DNA of 64,000 nucleotides from Nemophila menziesii (GCA_029959085.1 JARWIR010000003.1:24567505-24631504), one strand, 5' to 3'. Numbered from the stretch's first letter, positions 33,007 to 43,306 are shown. Numbers and translations are program-made. Notes: generated by a model not told the origin, from the letters alone.

Positions 33007-34713
33007 AGAATTGATGTAGGTCATTCATGGCAAGACTTGTCACTTTTTGGTTCATTTTGCTTTCTTTCCAACGTGTATAAAAATAGAGTTGTAGTTCAAA
33101 TTTATGTATTTTATTTTTATTTTATGAAAAAATAAAAAATTATATTATAATGGACAGGGGAAATACCAAAAAACAAGAAAAGGGGGTGAAGGGCGGAGTT
33201 CAAGGAAACGAACCTAAACTTTAAGATTTTATTTGGATGGAGAGATTAGAAGGGAGGGGAAGAGGTTATAAAAGATAATAAGTATTTTGTTTTGTTTTGT
33301 TTTTTATTATAAAAAGTTAAGGGATAGGTTAGCAAAAAATTATAAGAATACCTATAATACTTTATATCAAATTCTTTCAATTTGGAATTAGTAGAATGAA
33401 GGAATTTTTTTTAACGATAAAATGTATTCATTACCGTAACTTATTATTTATAATATATATTATTTGGGTTAAAAATAAAATTAGTTATACAATAATCCCT
33501 TTCTTACTATTATTTTTTCTAATCCGAACACAAATAAGCAATCATTTACTAATACTTTCTATTTTTTCTACTCAATCCAAACAAGGTTGAATACCCTACT
33601 CTCATTTCTCTTAATATACTATTCATTCCTTTCATTTACTAAAGAATCTCTCATATATCTTAATATACCCTAAGCCATAAATGAATACAAAATCAGACAT
33701 TCTCTCTTTAGCCTAGAGAGAGAAAGACTTGTTTTTAGGGTTTCTTGAGTTTTCTGGATAGTTTTGGATTCTCTATGCTTTTCCTAACTTTTTTACATGG
33801 GTTTTGTGTTTTGATCCTTGCTTATTTGGTTGTGGTGACTTATTGTCACACAATCACACTACCCTTTGACAATATCCTTCTTAGTGTGAATTTAATTGTG
33901 AGACCAAGAGAAGACTGGTGTGTTTTATTTCCTGATGGGTTGGGGAGCATGTGAGTGTTGTTGTCATTCGAGGATACAATGGAGGTGCAAAGGGGGGTCG
34001 AGTGGTTGGGACGACAAGGCGGGGTTGGGGAGGCGGTAGCTGGTGTTGTTAGGCCAACAACCAAGGGAGACAGATGGGTTTATTGGGGATGAGGTTCGGT
34101 GAGGACGGTGGATCAGACGAAGGCGAAACCCGCATAGGTTGCGATTCAGAGTACATGTCACGTTTCTTAGAAGGCTGCATGGAGGAGGCGATGCTGCACC
34201 AAGAGGACATCGTTTTGTGGTGTTACGTTAGCAGCGTCGAAGGGATACGAGGGTGGGGTTGGGCGTTCTGGATGCGAAAGGGAGAAGGGGTACTAGACAT
34301 TGTAAGATGGTCAAAGATGTGCAAAGGATCGATGCGGATGGAGTGGTAAGTGAGCGATGAGATAGACATGGTCATGGTGACAAAGTTGATGTTGGGTGAG
34401 GATATGAATCTGATATTGGATATTGGCCTTTTTAAATTTGTTTGGATTGATAAGCTAGGACATAATGGATGTAATGGACCTTTCAAGGGTTATTTGAGGA
34501 AGAAGATTAATTAGGCGAGTTGGGCTACGAAGAGAAAATGATTGTGTTATTTTATTTAGACTCGCATTACATGGCGGTTGGACTTTTTGCTAAGGTTGAA
34601 GAGTTGGTTGTCTTGGATCGTTGTTAGGGTAGAAAAGTGATGTGCATGGACAAGGATTTTGTCACTCAGTGGAATAAAGCATGGAATCGGGATCTTTTCC
34701 TTTTTCAGAAGGT
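33007..34713. other. Intergenic between elements D and C
   Basis: 33007-33160 may be decayed D sequence. 33226-33590 may be a small MITE (see that entry). 33700-34700 contains short open frames (33745-33954, 34074-34349 plus; 34223-34486 minus) that I could not relate to any family and do not call as genes. Confidence 0.45.
33226..33590. repeat. Possible MITE (imperfect terminal inverted repeats)
   Basis: 'tttatttggatggagag' at 33228 and the reverse complement of 'ctactcaatccaaacaagg' at 33568-33586 form imperfect inverted ends around an AT-rich, non-coding interior of about 340 bases. The match is only moderate and no target duplication was confirmed. Confidence 0.3.
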
Positions 34714-34925
34714 TTGAGTTTACCAACCGTCACCTGCTCCGGGGTAACCCACAAATTGGACATTTAGGAGAAATAGTGATATTTTAACTACTACAAGTCA
34801 CAGTTGCGAAGTTAATCGTGACTCATTACCTTCTGTTGGCTCTAAATTTGTTGGAGTTTACCAACCCTCACCTGCTCCGGGGTAACCCACAAATTGGACA
34901 TTTTGGAGAAATAGTGATATTTTAC
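34714..34925 (+). repeat. 140-bp tandem duplication, split by element C
   Basis: A unit beginning 'gagtttaccaacc(g/c)tcacctgctcc' occurs at 34714 and again at 34854. The second copy is cut at 'gatattttac' by element C, resuming at 44844. A further partial copy ('ttgatattttacactactac' to 'gttggctcta') lies at 44877-44948. The sequence is not coding. Confidence 0.8.
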
Positions 34926-36462
34926 TGATGTCTCCTCATTTGTGATAGATTAATGTTAGGATGAGACATCATTTTAAGTGATTTAGAAGTCAATAATGTC
35001 GATTTTCTTGAGTTTTAGTGCATTTTCCTATTTTGTGTCTTGATTTGTAGAATTATTGTTTTTAGAGCATATTGGGTTTAATTGTTTATTTAGTGTGTAG
35101 CTTTAAAGATAATTATGGAGCTTAATTAGAGTCCAAGTCAAAGACAACAACTTATGGAAAGAGATTTGCATGGAAATTGGAGATAAGGAAAGAAAAGCTA
35201 AAAAGATGGAAAAGGAAAAGCTGCCTAAATCTGGGATTCTGCCTACATGGCCAAAGATAGGCGTTTTTACCTAAGAAATAGGCCGAATCTGATGATTTCC
35301 TTCTTAAGGGTCTAGATAATTCTGTTGCGATTCTTTTGGTATCTTGTGAAGCAAAATCCGACCAATAACGAAGAAGATACACTCAAAACAACGCAGCAGT
35401 GTTTATCTTTATTTCCATACGAATTTGAGTTGGGCTAGGAGTCCATTACCTTAACTCTTCCTCAAGAAAACGAATTAGGTCTTCTAAACACCTATAAATA
35501 CACCCTTATATCACTTGTAAATCATCCTTGCCTCATAGTAATTAGTTCTTAAAGTTATATTCTTCCAGTTTATTGTAGAGAGCAAGATGATGTCTTTTGT
35601 AATTTCTTTTAGTTTATTTCCTTCAGGTATGAACTAAACCTCCCATAGCTTGGGTTTTGCATATGTATAATCTATGAATTCTAATTCTTCTATCTAAGTT
35701 TCTTTGGGAATTATATGTTTTAATCTGATATTAGCTGCTTACTTTATATTTGCTTATGTGTTTTGATTTAATGTCTTTCCTAGAACTGATCACTTTAGGA
35801 TTGTTTTAAGAGTAGTTAGATGGTCTCCTTGACAGGGTGTTTAACTATTGAACCACCACATAATGTCTAGTGTCGATAGCAGTTCTGACAAAACATACTT
35901 CTAACTAGATAGTCATTAGGGTTTGTTTTAACCACCGTATCACCAAGATTGCAGTATTTGCTTAGGGCCTTAGTGGCGTTTGATAACCCTATTTGAAATC
36001 ACTTCTTGGTTGTGACGTAGCCCCCTTAGTCGCTCTAAAGGTCTAAGCTCGGGGAATTTAGAATCCTGACTAAGTATTACCAAGAGCTAATATTCTCCCT
36101 TATTGACTAGATTTATAGATAGAATTAGAAGGATTAGTGCATACTAGCAAAACCTAAGCTATATTTCTCATCTCATATTCTTAATCTTTTACTTTATTGT
36201 CTTTATTTTCCTAGTTTTAATTAGCTTAATTAATAATTTCGAATTCCTATTTGTTTTATTTACTGTCTTCTAGTTATTTACTTTTACTCGTTATCTGTTC
36301 CTACGCGATTAACACACTTAAGTCCCTGAGAATGAACTCTACTTATCATTAAAACTTGCATACGTCCTGTAATACTTGCAGTACTGTGCCTGTCTAGGGT
36401 GAGAGTGCGTAGTTTTCCATACTTAAATTGATCTTATTTTTATCACACCCTAGGCGACACCA
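34926..36462 (+). repeat. 5' LTR of element C (1,537 bp)
   Basis: TGATGTCTCCTC ... TAGGCGACACCA. TATA box TATAAATA at 35493-35500. The minus-strand frame 35152-35382 is present in both LTRs and is non-coding. Confidence 0.95.
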
Positions 36463-36468
36463 AGTTTT

Positions 36469-36486
36469 TGGCGCCGCTGCCGGGGA
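36469..36486 (+). other. Primer-binding site, tRNA-Asp type (element C)
   Basis: TGGCGCCGCTGCCGGGGA, 6 bases after the 5' LTR, complementary to the tRNA-Asp 3' end with one mismatch. Confidence 0.9.
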
Positions 36487-36632
36487 CTTGTGTCTCGTTA
36501 GCGTGTGGGTTATCTATTTCGAGTTTTAGTTTTTAATTAGTTTTACTTTTCAGTTCTTAGTTTAGTTTTTATTTTTCCAGATTTACGCTTGGGTTTGCTT
36601 TAGTCTTTTTCATGTTTCACAGTGTTTAATTC

Positions 36633-38141
36633 TTGGCCTCCTCGGAGCCTGAGAGGAGCTTCAAACCTTACAACAAACGAGTTCGTGAGGATAGAGCCTT
36701 GAGAAGAGCTATGGCATCCCAACAAGAACCACCACTTGGTGGAGTTCAACAAGATCCACCACTTGGACCACCACTCGGTGGAGTGCAGAATAACCAACAA
36801 GGTGGACAACAACAAGATCCACCACTTGGTGGACTAGAAGGAGTACAGCTACCAGCAGGAGGAGGTAATGGGAATAATCTTAATAATCAACAGAACCGAG
36901 TTGAACAAGATCTGCCTGGCCTTAATATACCATTCCATGTTCAACCAATTGGTTACCGCCCTCCTGAGATTCCGAATATCAAATTTAGACCCGATCCGGG
37001 TATGCTTAGTCAATTTCAAAGTTTCGGACTCTATACTGGTACAGCTATTCAAGATCCGGTAAAAGCGATTCAGAATTTCATGCAGATTTGTGATGCCTAC
37101 ATTACTCCTGGCATTACACGCGAGCAACTGTATTGTCATATGTTTTCGTTTTTCTTGACCGGAAGAGCTAGCGATTGGCTAGAGAGACAACCACATGGAA
37201 CCATTCACTCTTGGAGAGAACTTCAAGCGGCATTCTTTAACCGATTTTATCCGAAGAGCATGAGACTTAAAGATCAAACCGAGCTTGCAAGATTTTGCCA
37301 AGAGGATGGAGAAACAGTGGGAGAAGCATGGACAAGGTTTCAACAAAAATTAACTAGATGTCCACTCCATGGTTATACACCTGCTCTACAACTTGCTATG
37401 TTCTATGAAGGTCTTAATGATAAAGGTAGAGAGAAGGTGGATAACATCGGAAAGGGAAATTTTGTCCATGAATCATAATGAAGCTGCTGAGGTGTTAGAG
37501 AATATTATGGAACAAGAAAGAAGTTGGCCTTCAACGCGAGCTTCTGCAGCAAAGACCCGAGGAACGCTTCGTTTAGATGCAGAAACTGCGACTCAGCTCA
37601 AATATCCTCATTAGAAAATCAAATCAAGGAGCTGAGAATCGCGATGGAGAAGAATTTAGCCGCCACAAAGGTAGTACAAGAAGCACAAGGTTGTCAACAA
37701 TGTGGAGTTAACGATCATGTATGGGAAGAGTGCGAATCAAATCCGCAATCTGTTTACTTTATATCCAACCGATGGGGCAATCGCAACCATCCGGGTATGC
37801 AGTACTCAAATCCACAAGGGTCCGCTAATCCTGGTCAATATCAACAGCGTCCCCAGAACAACTCTTACCAACAGAGAGGTCAGTACCAAAACCAATATCA
37901 AAATAGACCTGCTCCTCCACAACAACCTGCTCAAGACGCCTATACCGATTCATTAGAGCAGAAAGCTTTACCTCAGTATCCGCAAGAAGGATCTATGGAC
38001 AATACACAGATAGTACAAGCTCTAGACCGTTTGAACACAACTATAAACGCTCAAGAAGAGAAGGTTAGAGGACACGATGCCATACTTCAAATGCTAACTA
38101 CTCAAGTGACACAGTTAAACAAAGTGTTAACAAGTGTTGTA
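36633..38141 (+). pseudogene. gag of element C (two frameshifts)
   Basis: The first frame, open from about 36633, has a Gln/Pro-rich N-terminus with repeated DPPLGG units (about residues 30-70). The gag domain follows at about 95-280: PDPGMLSQFQSFGLYTGTA, IQNFMQICDAYITPGITREQ, FFLTGRASDWLERQPHG, FFNRFYPKSMRLKDQ. Near 37465 a one-base insertion moves the reading to MNHNEAAEVLENIMEQE, and near 37605 a second shift moves it to ISSLENQIKELRIAMEKN. Then comes the CCHC knuckle CQQCGVNDHVWEEC (near 37690-37735) and a Gln/Asn-rich tail. The frame meets TAA at 38142-38144 and continues in frame into protease. The start codon is uncertain; the next in-frame ATG is at 36711. Confidence 0.83.
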
Positions 38142-38144
38142 TAA

Positions 38145-39491
38145 CAAAAAGAAGTAAAGGCAATCGAAGGGGGTGAAGACAAGGATGAGTTTGAAGCTTG
38201 CAAGGCTATATGCCTTGAGATCGAAAAAGCAAAAGAGGAAGCACCACATGCTACCATTAGTGCCGTGGAAGTTCCCAGTATTGAAGAAGAACCAGCCGAG
38301 TCTAGCCCCGAGGAATCTGACTGTTTAGAAGTTTATATGGAGGACGATCAAGAGAAAGACGAGTTTATAGAGTTACTGAGTAAGGTGCAAGAGGAGATTC
38401 GATCGGTAGTGGAATATGCAGCTGAGTTGGCTAAAGAGAAAGAGGAAGAAGCCTCAAAGGAAGAATCGAAAGATGAAGTGGCACCTGCTGTGCTAGAAGA
38501 GAAAGTAGAAGAGAAGGTGGAATCACCACCTGTTGTTCAACCAGTGTCATCAACAATTCCTGATACAAATCCTAAAGATGACACTGTTCTCAAGACATTT
38601 GTAGAGGCGTACCAACCTGAAAATATCAACACCCAAATGCTTGAGATTGCGAAGAGAGGACTTACACCGCAACAAGTTTACACGCAAATTATTCCTGAGA
38701 AAGAAGTGAGTGTAGAGATCCCGAGAGAGAACCTGAGGGTTTCGAGAAGAAGTGAGAAAGAGCTACCATTAAAGCTTAAAGATCCGGGAAGTTTCAACCT
38801 TCCTATTCAATTACATGGTATGCTCAAAGTGAAAGCTATGTACGATGTAGGTTCTGGTGTGAATCTTATGCCTAAGTCCGTGTTCGAAAGACTTGGACTT
38901 CAGAAATCAGAGAAGACTCCAGTTAAGTTGCAGTTTGCTGACAACTCAGTAAATAGGACATGGGGAATAGTGGAGGACGTCTTAGTCCGTGTAGGTAATA
39001 TCGCCATCCCTACTGACTTTGTTATTCTTGAGTTTGATGCAGATAAGCAGGTTCCGATCATACTTGGACGGCCCTTCATGGCCACAAGTCAAAGTGTGAT
39101 CAACTTCCAAGATGGGACCATCACCCTTCATGCAAATAATGTATCCGAGACCTTCTATGTCTTGGGTAAGAAACCGAGGAAGTTGGATCCCACCGTGCCT
39201 ATCATCCACAGCCTTTCACATTACAAAGTCCCTCCTGAGGAGATCCACTTAAAACCTGTGGATACTGAGCCAAACATTGAGTTTGGGGTTGGCCATGAAG
39301 TCCTATGGAAAGCCCACAAACGCGAGAACAGGCCACGAAGTTTCAAAGACTCGTGGATGGGACCATTCATTGTCACTAAGGTTGTTTCAGCCAAGGTGAT
39401 AGAAATTCGCCCCAAAACTGGGGTCAAGCGCAGATTAGTTGACGTTCATATCCTTACTCGTTGTTGGGGAGGCTATATTCGCAAATCTTGA
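38145..39491 (+). pseudogene. Protease fused in frame to integrase C-terminus (element C)
   Basis: One uninterrupted frame after the TAA at 38142. The first 160 residues or so are acidic linker. Counting from 38265, the retropepsin lies at about 165-285, with catalytic Asp 194 in YDVGSGVNLMPKSVFERL (relatives have DLGAS; here D-V-G-S-G) and IILGRPFMAT at about 266-274. From about 337 the sequence is the C-terminal integrase domain: GVGHEVLWKAHKRENRPRSF, DSWMGPFIVTKVVSAKVIEI, RLVDVHILTRCW. Nothing of RT (no YxDD), RNase H or the DDE core lies between, so several kilobases were deleted with the frame kept. The junction is roughly at 39200-39275. The product might still cut Gag but cannot copy or integrate DNA. 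Confidence 0.83.
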
Positions 39492-39713
39492 CAGAGGTAA
39501 CACGTCTAACTTTGAAAGACATAAAACAAAAGTGTTGTACGGGAGACAACCCGTAGTTTTTTTATATTTACCTGTCTTTTACGTTTTTTAAGTTTATTTT
39601 AGTTGTTTTTAGTTGATAATGCATATTTGAGGAAGGTATTAGTGTTTTTGGTGTGTAGGAATCGGAGAAATCGAGTTAGAGAACGCGAGGAAATTTTTTT
39701 GGAGCAAAAGAAT

Positions 39714-40085
39714 ACACCCCGCGGACTACCCCCACGGACTACCCCATGGTCCGTGCCCTGGTCCGCGAGGTCAAAAACCCGTACCACGGGTTGCACCGCG
39801 GGTTTGATCCAGAAACAAGAAAAAAATTCACCGCGGACTACCCCCCTGCACCGCACCATGGTCCGCGCCCCAAAAACGCGTGCCACGGGTATTTTGACGG
39901 AGTCAACTACAGAAGGCGCGGGGTACCCTCCGGTACACCGGACCCTAGTCCGCAGCCCAAAAACCCGTGCCACGGGGTCCTACCACGGGTCCAATCCAGT
40001 GAGCAAAACTTTTCGAGCATCAGATGTCGCGGACTACCTTGCGGTGCACCCCATGGTCCGCAGGGGTAGTCCGTAGCGCCGCCAG
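39714..40085 (+). repeat. GC-rich hairpin island of element C
   Basis: Between pol and ORF2, about 370 bases rich in CpG. Repeated words are 'ccgcggactacc' or 'cggactacc' (39718, 39733, 39831, 40029), 'catggtccg' (39745, 39858, 40052) and 'acccgt-(a/g)cc-acgggt' hairpins (39776-39792 perfect with 7-base arms; 39876-39890 and 39963-39977 imperfect). Palindromes include ccgcgg, gggtaccc and gcggtgcacc. Long frames in both directions (39603-40076, 39599-39973, 39746-40069) reflect low stop frequency. The position is equivalent to the hairpin cluster of B (16837-17289), with different sequence. It shares TGGTCCGTGCCYTGGTCCG (39747-39765) with the LTRs of copia element F. Confidence 0.85.
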
Positions 40086-40500
40086 ATAGAGAGAAACCTA
40101 CGGGATTGAGTTATAAAGGAGGTATAAATCTTATTATTCCGAATTTATTAAACCTTAACCCTCTTTCTTCTCTCCAAAACTCTCCTAACTCCATTGAAGC
40201 TCATCAAAACATTCACCAATCACCAAAACACTACCCAATCATCAAGAAAAACACATCAAACCTTCTCTCCACATCACTACAAGAGAGAATCAAACACCCA
40301 ATCCACACCAAATCCATTCAACTTGAAGAATCAAAGAGCCAAATTTTCAAAATTCATCCTACAATTTCATAAATCCAAGTCAACCCATTACAAATCCACC
40401 TCACCCACATAGAGATTAATCATCAATTCATATTTCCTAAGCCAAATCAAGCTTGTTCAACCATTAATTCAAGACTTTAAATTTCAAGGGTTGCTAAAGC

Positions 40501-40514
40501 TTTGAGTTGGGGGT
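40501..40514 (+). other. Internal PPT-like motif just upstream of ORF2 (element C)
   Basis: TTTGAGTTGGGGGTTAATTG at 40501-40520, ending 4 bases before ATG 40524; the core matches the true PPT at 43291-43305 base for base (TTTGAGTTGGGGGT). Confidence 0.7.
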
Positions 40515-40523
40515 TAATTGAGG

Positions 40524-41717
40524 ATGACTAATAGAACAACAATCTTAGCTAACAAGAGGGAGGTGAAGAGTAACAAGGGATTGGATTTAAACAAGAAGAA
40601 ATCAATTGACAAAGGTGCTAGTTCGAAATCAAAGGGTAAATATAAAGTGAAAAGTGGGAAACCTTCATATGATAGTAATGGTAAAAAGCTTTATTATTAT
40701 GCAAAGGAGAGAACACAACCTCAACAAGATCTTATACCTATAGAGAAAGTGGATACTTCAAGGGCCTTGAAGATTTCTGCAGAGAAACAATTAAAAGAAC
40801 TACCTTTTGCTTATGAGAAAGTATTCAAGGAAGAAATTAGAGATGGAGAATACAAGAGATTCTTAGATCTTGGTGAGAAATTGGGTTGGTCTACGTTCAT
40901 GGTAAGACGTTCTGAATTATGTCCTGAATTAGTTTTGGAGTTCTATTTAGGCCTCTTTAGCCGAGATAGTAATGGTGTTCCGATTAGAGGAAAGTTAGTT
41001 CCTTTCACAGTTGAGGAGATTAGGAACCACTTCAAGTTTAATAAACTGAAAGGTTTTTGCAAATTCGAAGAAGCAATTGCTAAGCGAAAGATCTTTGATG
41101 AGGAATTACTTTTTGAGCATGTATTAGACAAAGAGAAAGTGCAATCACATAAGGGAGAATTGAAGGCACCTTGGCCTTACAAATATCTTCAAGCAGATGC
41201 GAGAATTTGGCACAATTTCCTTATTCCTAATGTCTTTGGAAACACACGAACTTTGGATGTGACTATGAAGAACGCTCTACTATTGGACTGTATTTTGAGA
41301 GGAGAAGAGGTTGATGTGGCACAGTTGATCTATGAGGAGGTGATGCGATTTTCGGTCTCTCCTAAATCAGTTTATAATGTTAAATTTCCAACTATGATCA
41401 CGTGTCTTGTGCGAAAAGCGAATGTAGTATTGGGTGAAGAGGAGAAACTCGAGTTTAAAATGAGTTATATTGATAACGCTTGGATCAAAGAAAGTCTTCG
41501 AAGAGTGGGGTATACGCAAATCTCGAAGGAAGAAAAGGAGGAAAATTGGCAAGAAAAGATGGAGGAGCGTTTAACGAAATTTGAAGCAGCTCAAACTTCC
41601 TTAGTCAATGATGTGGCACAAATCAACGCTAATCAAGTGCACATCATGAAACTCCTTGAGCAATTAACAAAAGGTCCAGCAATTCCAACCTTGGATATCA
41701 ATGATGCGAGGCAATAG
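40524..41717 (+). CDS. Accessory ORF2 of element C (intact plant-transposon domain protein)
   Basis: ATG 40524 to stop 41717, 397 residues, uninterrupted. The upstream in-frame TTG at 40518 is not needed, because B starts at the same MTNRT. The first 80 residues are Lys-rich (NKREVKSNKGLDLNKKKS). The globular part, at about 90-330, has LGWSTFMVRRSELCPELVLE, RGKLVPFTVEEIRNHFKF, DARIWHNFLIPNVFGNTRT and VDVAQLIYEEVMRFSVSPK, collinear with B ORF2. The last 60 residues look like a coiled coil (EENWQEKMEERLTKFEAAQT). No signal peptide or transmembrane segment is obvious, so an envelope role is not supported. It resembles PF20167-type proteins (from memory). It is the only undamaged protein gene of C. 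Function unknown; a role in particle, RNA or DNA handling is speculation. Confidence 0.82.
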   Translation: MTNRTTILANKREVKSNKGLDLNKKKSIDKGASSKSKGKYKVKSGKPSYDSNGKKLYYYAKERTQPQQDLIPIEKVDTSRALKISAEKQLKELPFAYEKVFKEEIRDGEYKRFLDLGEKLGWSTFMVRRSELCPELVLEFYLGLFSRDSNGVPIRGKLVPFTVEEIRNHFKFNKLKGFCKFEEAIAKRKIFDEELLFEHVLDKEKVQSHKGELKAPWPYKYLQADARIWHNFLIPNVFGNTRTLDVTMKNALLLDCILRGEEVDVAQLIYEEVMRFSVSPKSVYNVKFPTMITCLVRKANVVLGEEEKLEFKMSYIDNAWIKESLRRVGYTQISKEEKEENWQEKMEERLTKFEAAQTSLVNDVAQINANQVHIMKLLEQLTKGPAIPTLDINDARQ

Positions 41718-41827
41718 CCTCGAGAGTATGTTCTCTTTCTTCCTTACCATTTCTGTAAATATGCTTTTATCTGCTAATTTTAATTTCTGTTTTTCGATTC
41801 TTTTTCGAGTCGTGGGGACACAACTCA

Positions 41828-41844
41828 TTTTTGAGTTGGGGGTG
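41828..41844 (+). other. Internal PPT-like motif downstream of ORF2 (element C)
   Basis: TTTTTGAGTTGGGGGTG about 110 bases after the ORF2 stop. The homologous site in B is 15029-15044; the following 'ggggattcgttg' is also shared. Confidence 0.65.
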
Positions 41845-42840
41845 TGGGGATTCGTTGTCTCTCATCTCCATTTTTTCTGTTTTTGGGTGAAATTAAAATT
41901 TTTGATACATGGGAATTAGATGTAGAGTGTGTTTAATAGATTGAAAGCATAAGCTCAGTAGATTAATGATAGTAAGTGATATGTTTATGAGCTATGTATT
42001 TGTATGCTTTGAGTATTTGCAGGAAAACACACATTGATAGTAAAGAAAAGATTAGTGAGCAATGCGATAGAAAGTATGTTCGATCTCAGGGAACCTTGAA
42101 AGTGTGTAGGCCGTGAGATCCAAGCTAGTTGAAAAACCATTTGATGAAAGTGCTAAAGGTAAGAAATTTTCTAAATTACATAGTGTAGAAAGTGATTAAG
42201 GCGGTTCTTTCATATTTTGAAGCTCTTGAAGCCTTTTTATACCTTCTCACCTTGTGATTTTTGATTTTATATGCTATATCCTTCTCAGCCCCTTCTAGTC
42301 TTTCTAAAGCCTTTTTATTGAAACACGTTATAAGCCATATCCGTTAGATTTTAGGACTTTTCCATATGACTCGCACTCGAATCGCGATGCTTAGACAGTT
42401 GTTTTAGAGCTTGAGTTTGAGGTGGTGGGTCCACCATTATGGGAATTGTTAGTGGGTTGGGATTTTTGAGCTTATTAATTGTGCTTTGTGCTTTATATCG
42501 ATGATGTTTCACAGATTTGTATTATAACCCTTTGCCGGGGTAATAGTGAATGAAAAAGAAGCTACGAGCTAATGTTGCCAACAAGGGCATTAAAAGAAAA
42601 AATATATATATGAGAAATTAGCGTGATATCTCAACATAAAAAGAGAGTCATATCTAAGAAATTGATTTGAAAAGAAAAGAAAATATATATATTCGGACCG
42701 GCAAAGTGGATTTTTATGTGAACATCTTAAGCTTTAATTGGGTTATTGGGGATGCTAAATTGTGCATCAAGGAATTCATTGGGTTGAGTGAGAAACGTTT
42801 TATGAGAGTAACTCAAGCTCTAGGGCGATTCGTTGATGGC

Positions 42841-42960
42841 TAGTGAGGAGAGAGCCAAAAGCTCACTCCAAATTATCCAAATATATGATCATACCGTCCC
42901 TAAGCCTACATTACAACCTTAAAGACCTTTTGATTCTTCGCTATGTAATTGAGAAGTGAT
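42841..42960 (+). other. Conserved 3' non-coding block of element C
   Basis: Matches B (minus strand 14120-13990) nearly base for base while neighbouring non-coding sequence is much more diverged. Contains GAGAGAGCCAAAAGCTC with a GAGC/GCTC stem. Another shared piece, around 'ccctttgccggg', lies upstream at 42529-42540 (B: near 14385-14400). Confidence 0.7.
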
Positions 42961-43293
42961 TGAGCCATTAGAGATTAGTTAAGGGGATCCTTGGATACTA
43001 GTGAGGTTTGATGAACAATCTATAGCTCTCTTGGGGAACTGAGTAAAGTCCCAATCCTTCTTACATTGCGAAACTAATCTGATCTTGAATTCAAGCCGTG
43101 TTGACTGTAGATATGAGAAGTGTACAGGTCTGTAGTTTATGAATATTATTGCATGAAATTTTCTGAGTTATGTGCTTTAGGTTTATTCTATATATTCTGC
43201 TATGTTTTTTCCCTTGTGTTGAGAATTTTATAAGTGTGTATTTCTAGACTTCCCTATGTTTTTATCTTTATTGTATCGGGGCGATACAACTTT

Positions 43294-43306
43294 GAGTTGG
43301 GGGTCT
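43294..43306 (+). other. Polypurine tract of element C
   Basis: GAGTTGGGGGTCT directly before the 3' LTR; identical to the PPT of B. Confidence 0.88.

Noticed and set aside
33745..34486. Open frames on both strands (69-91 codons) between D and C
   Set aside because: Overlapping frames in locally GC-richer DNA, no recognised motif, no splice pattern.
39599..40076. Long overlapping open frames on both strands in the element C spacer (up to 157 codons)
   Set aside because: They run through the GC-rich hairpin repeats, where stop codons are rare in all frames; the translations are repetitive and match no family.
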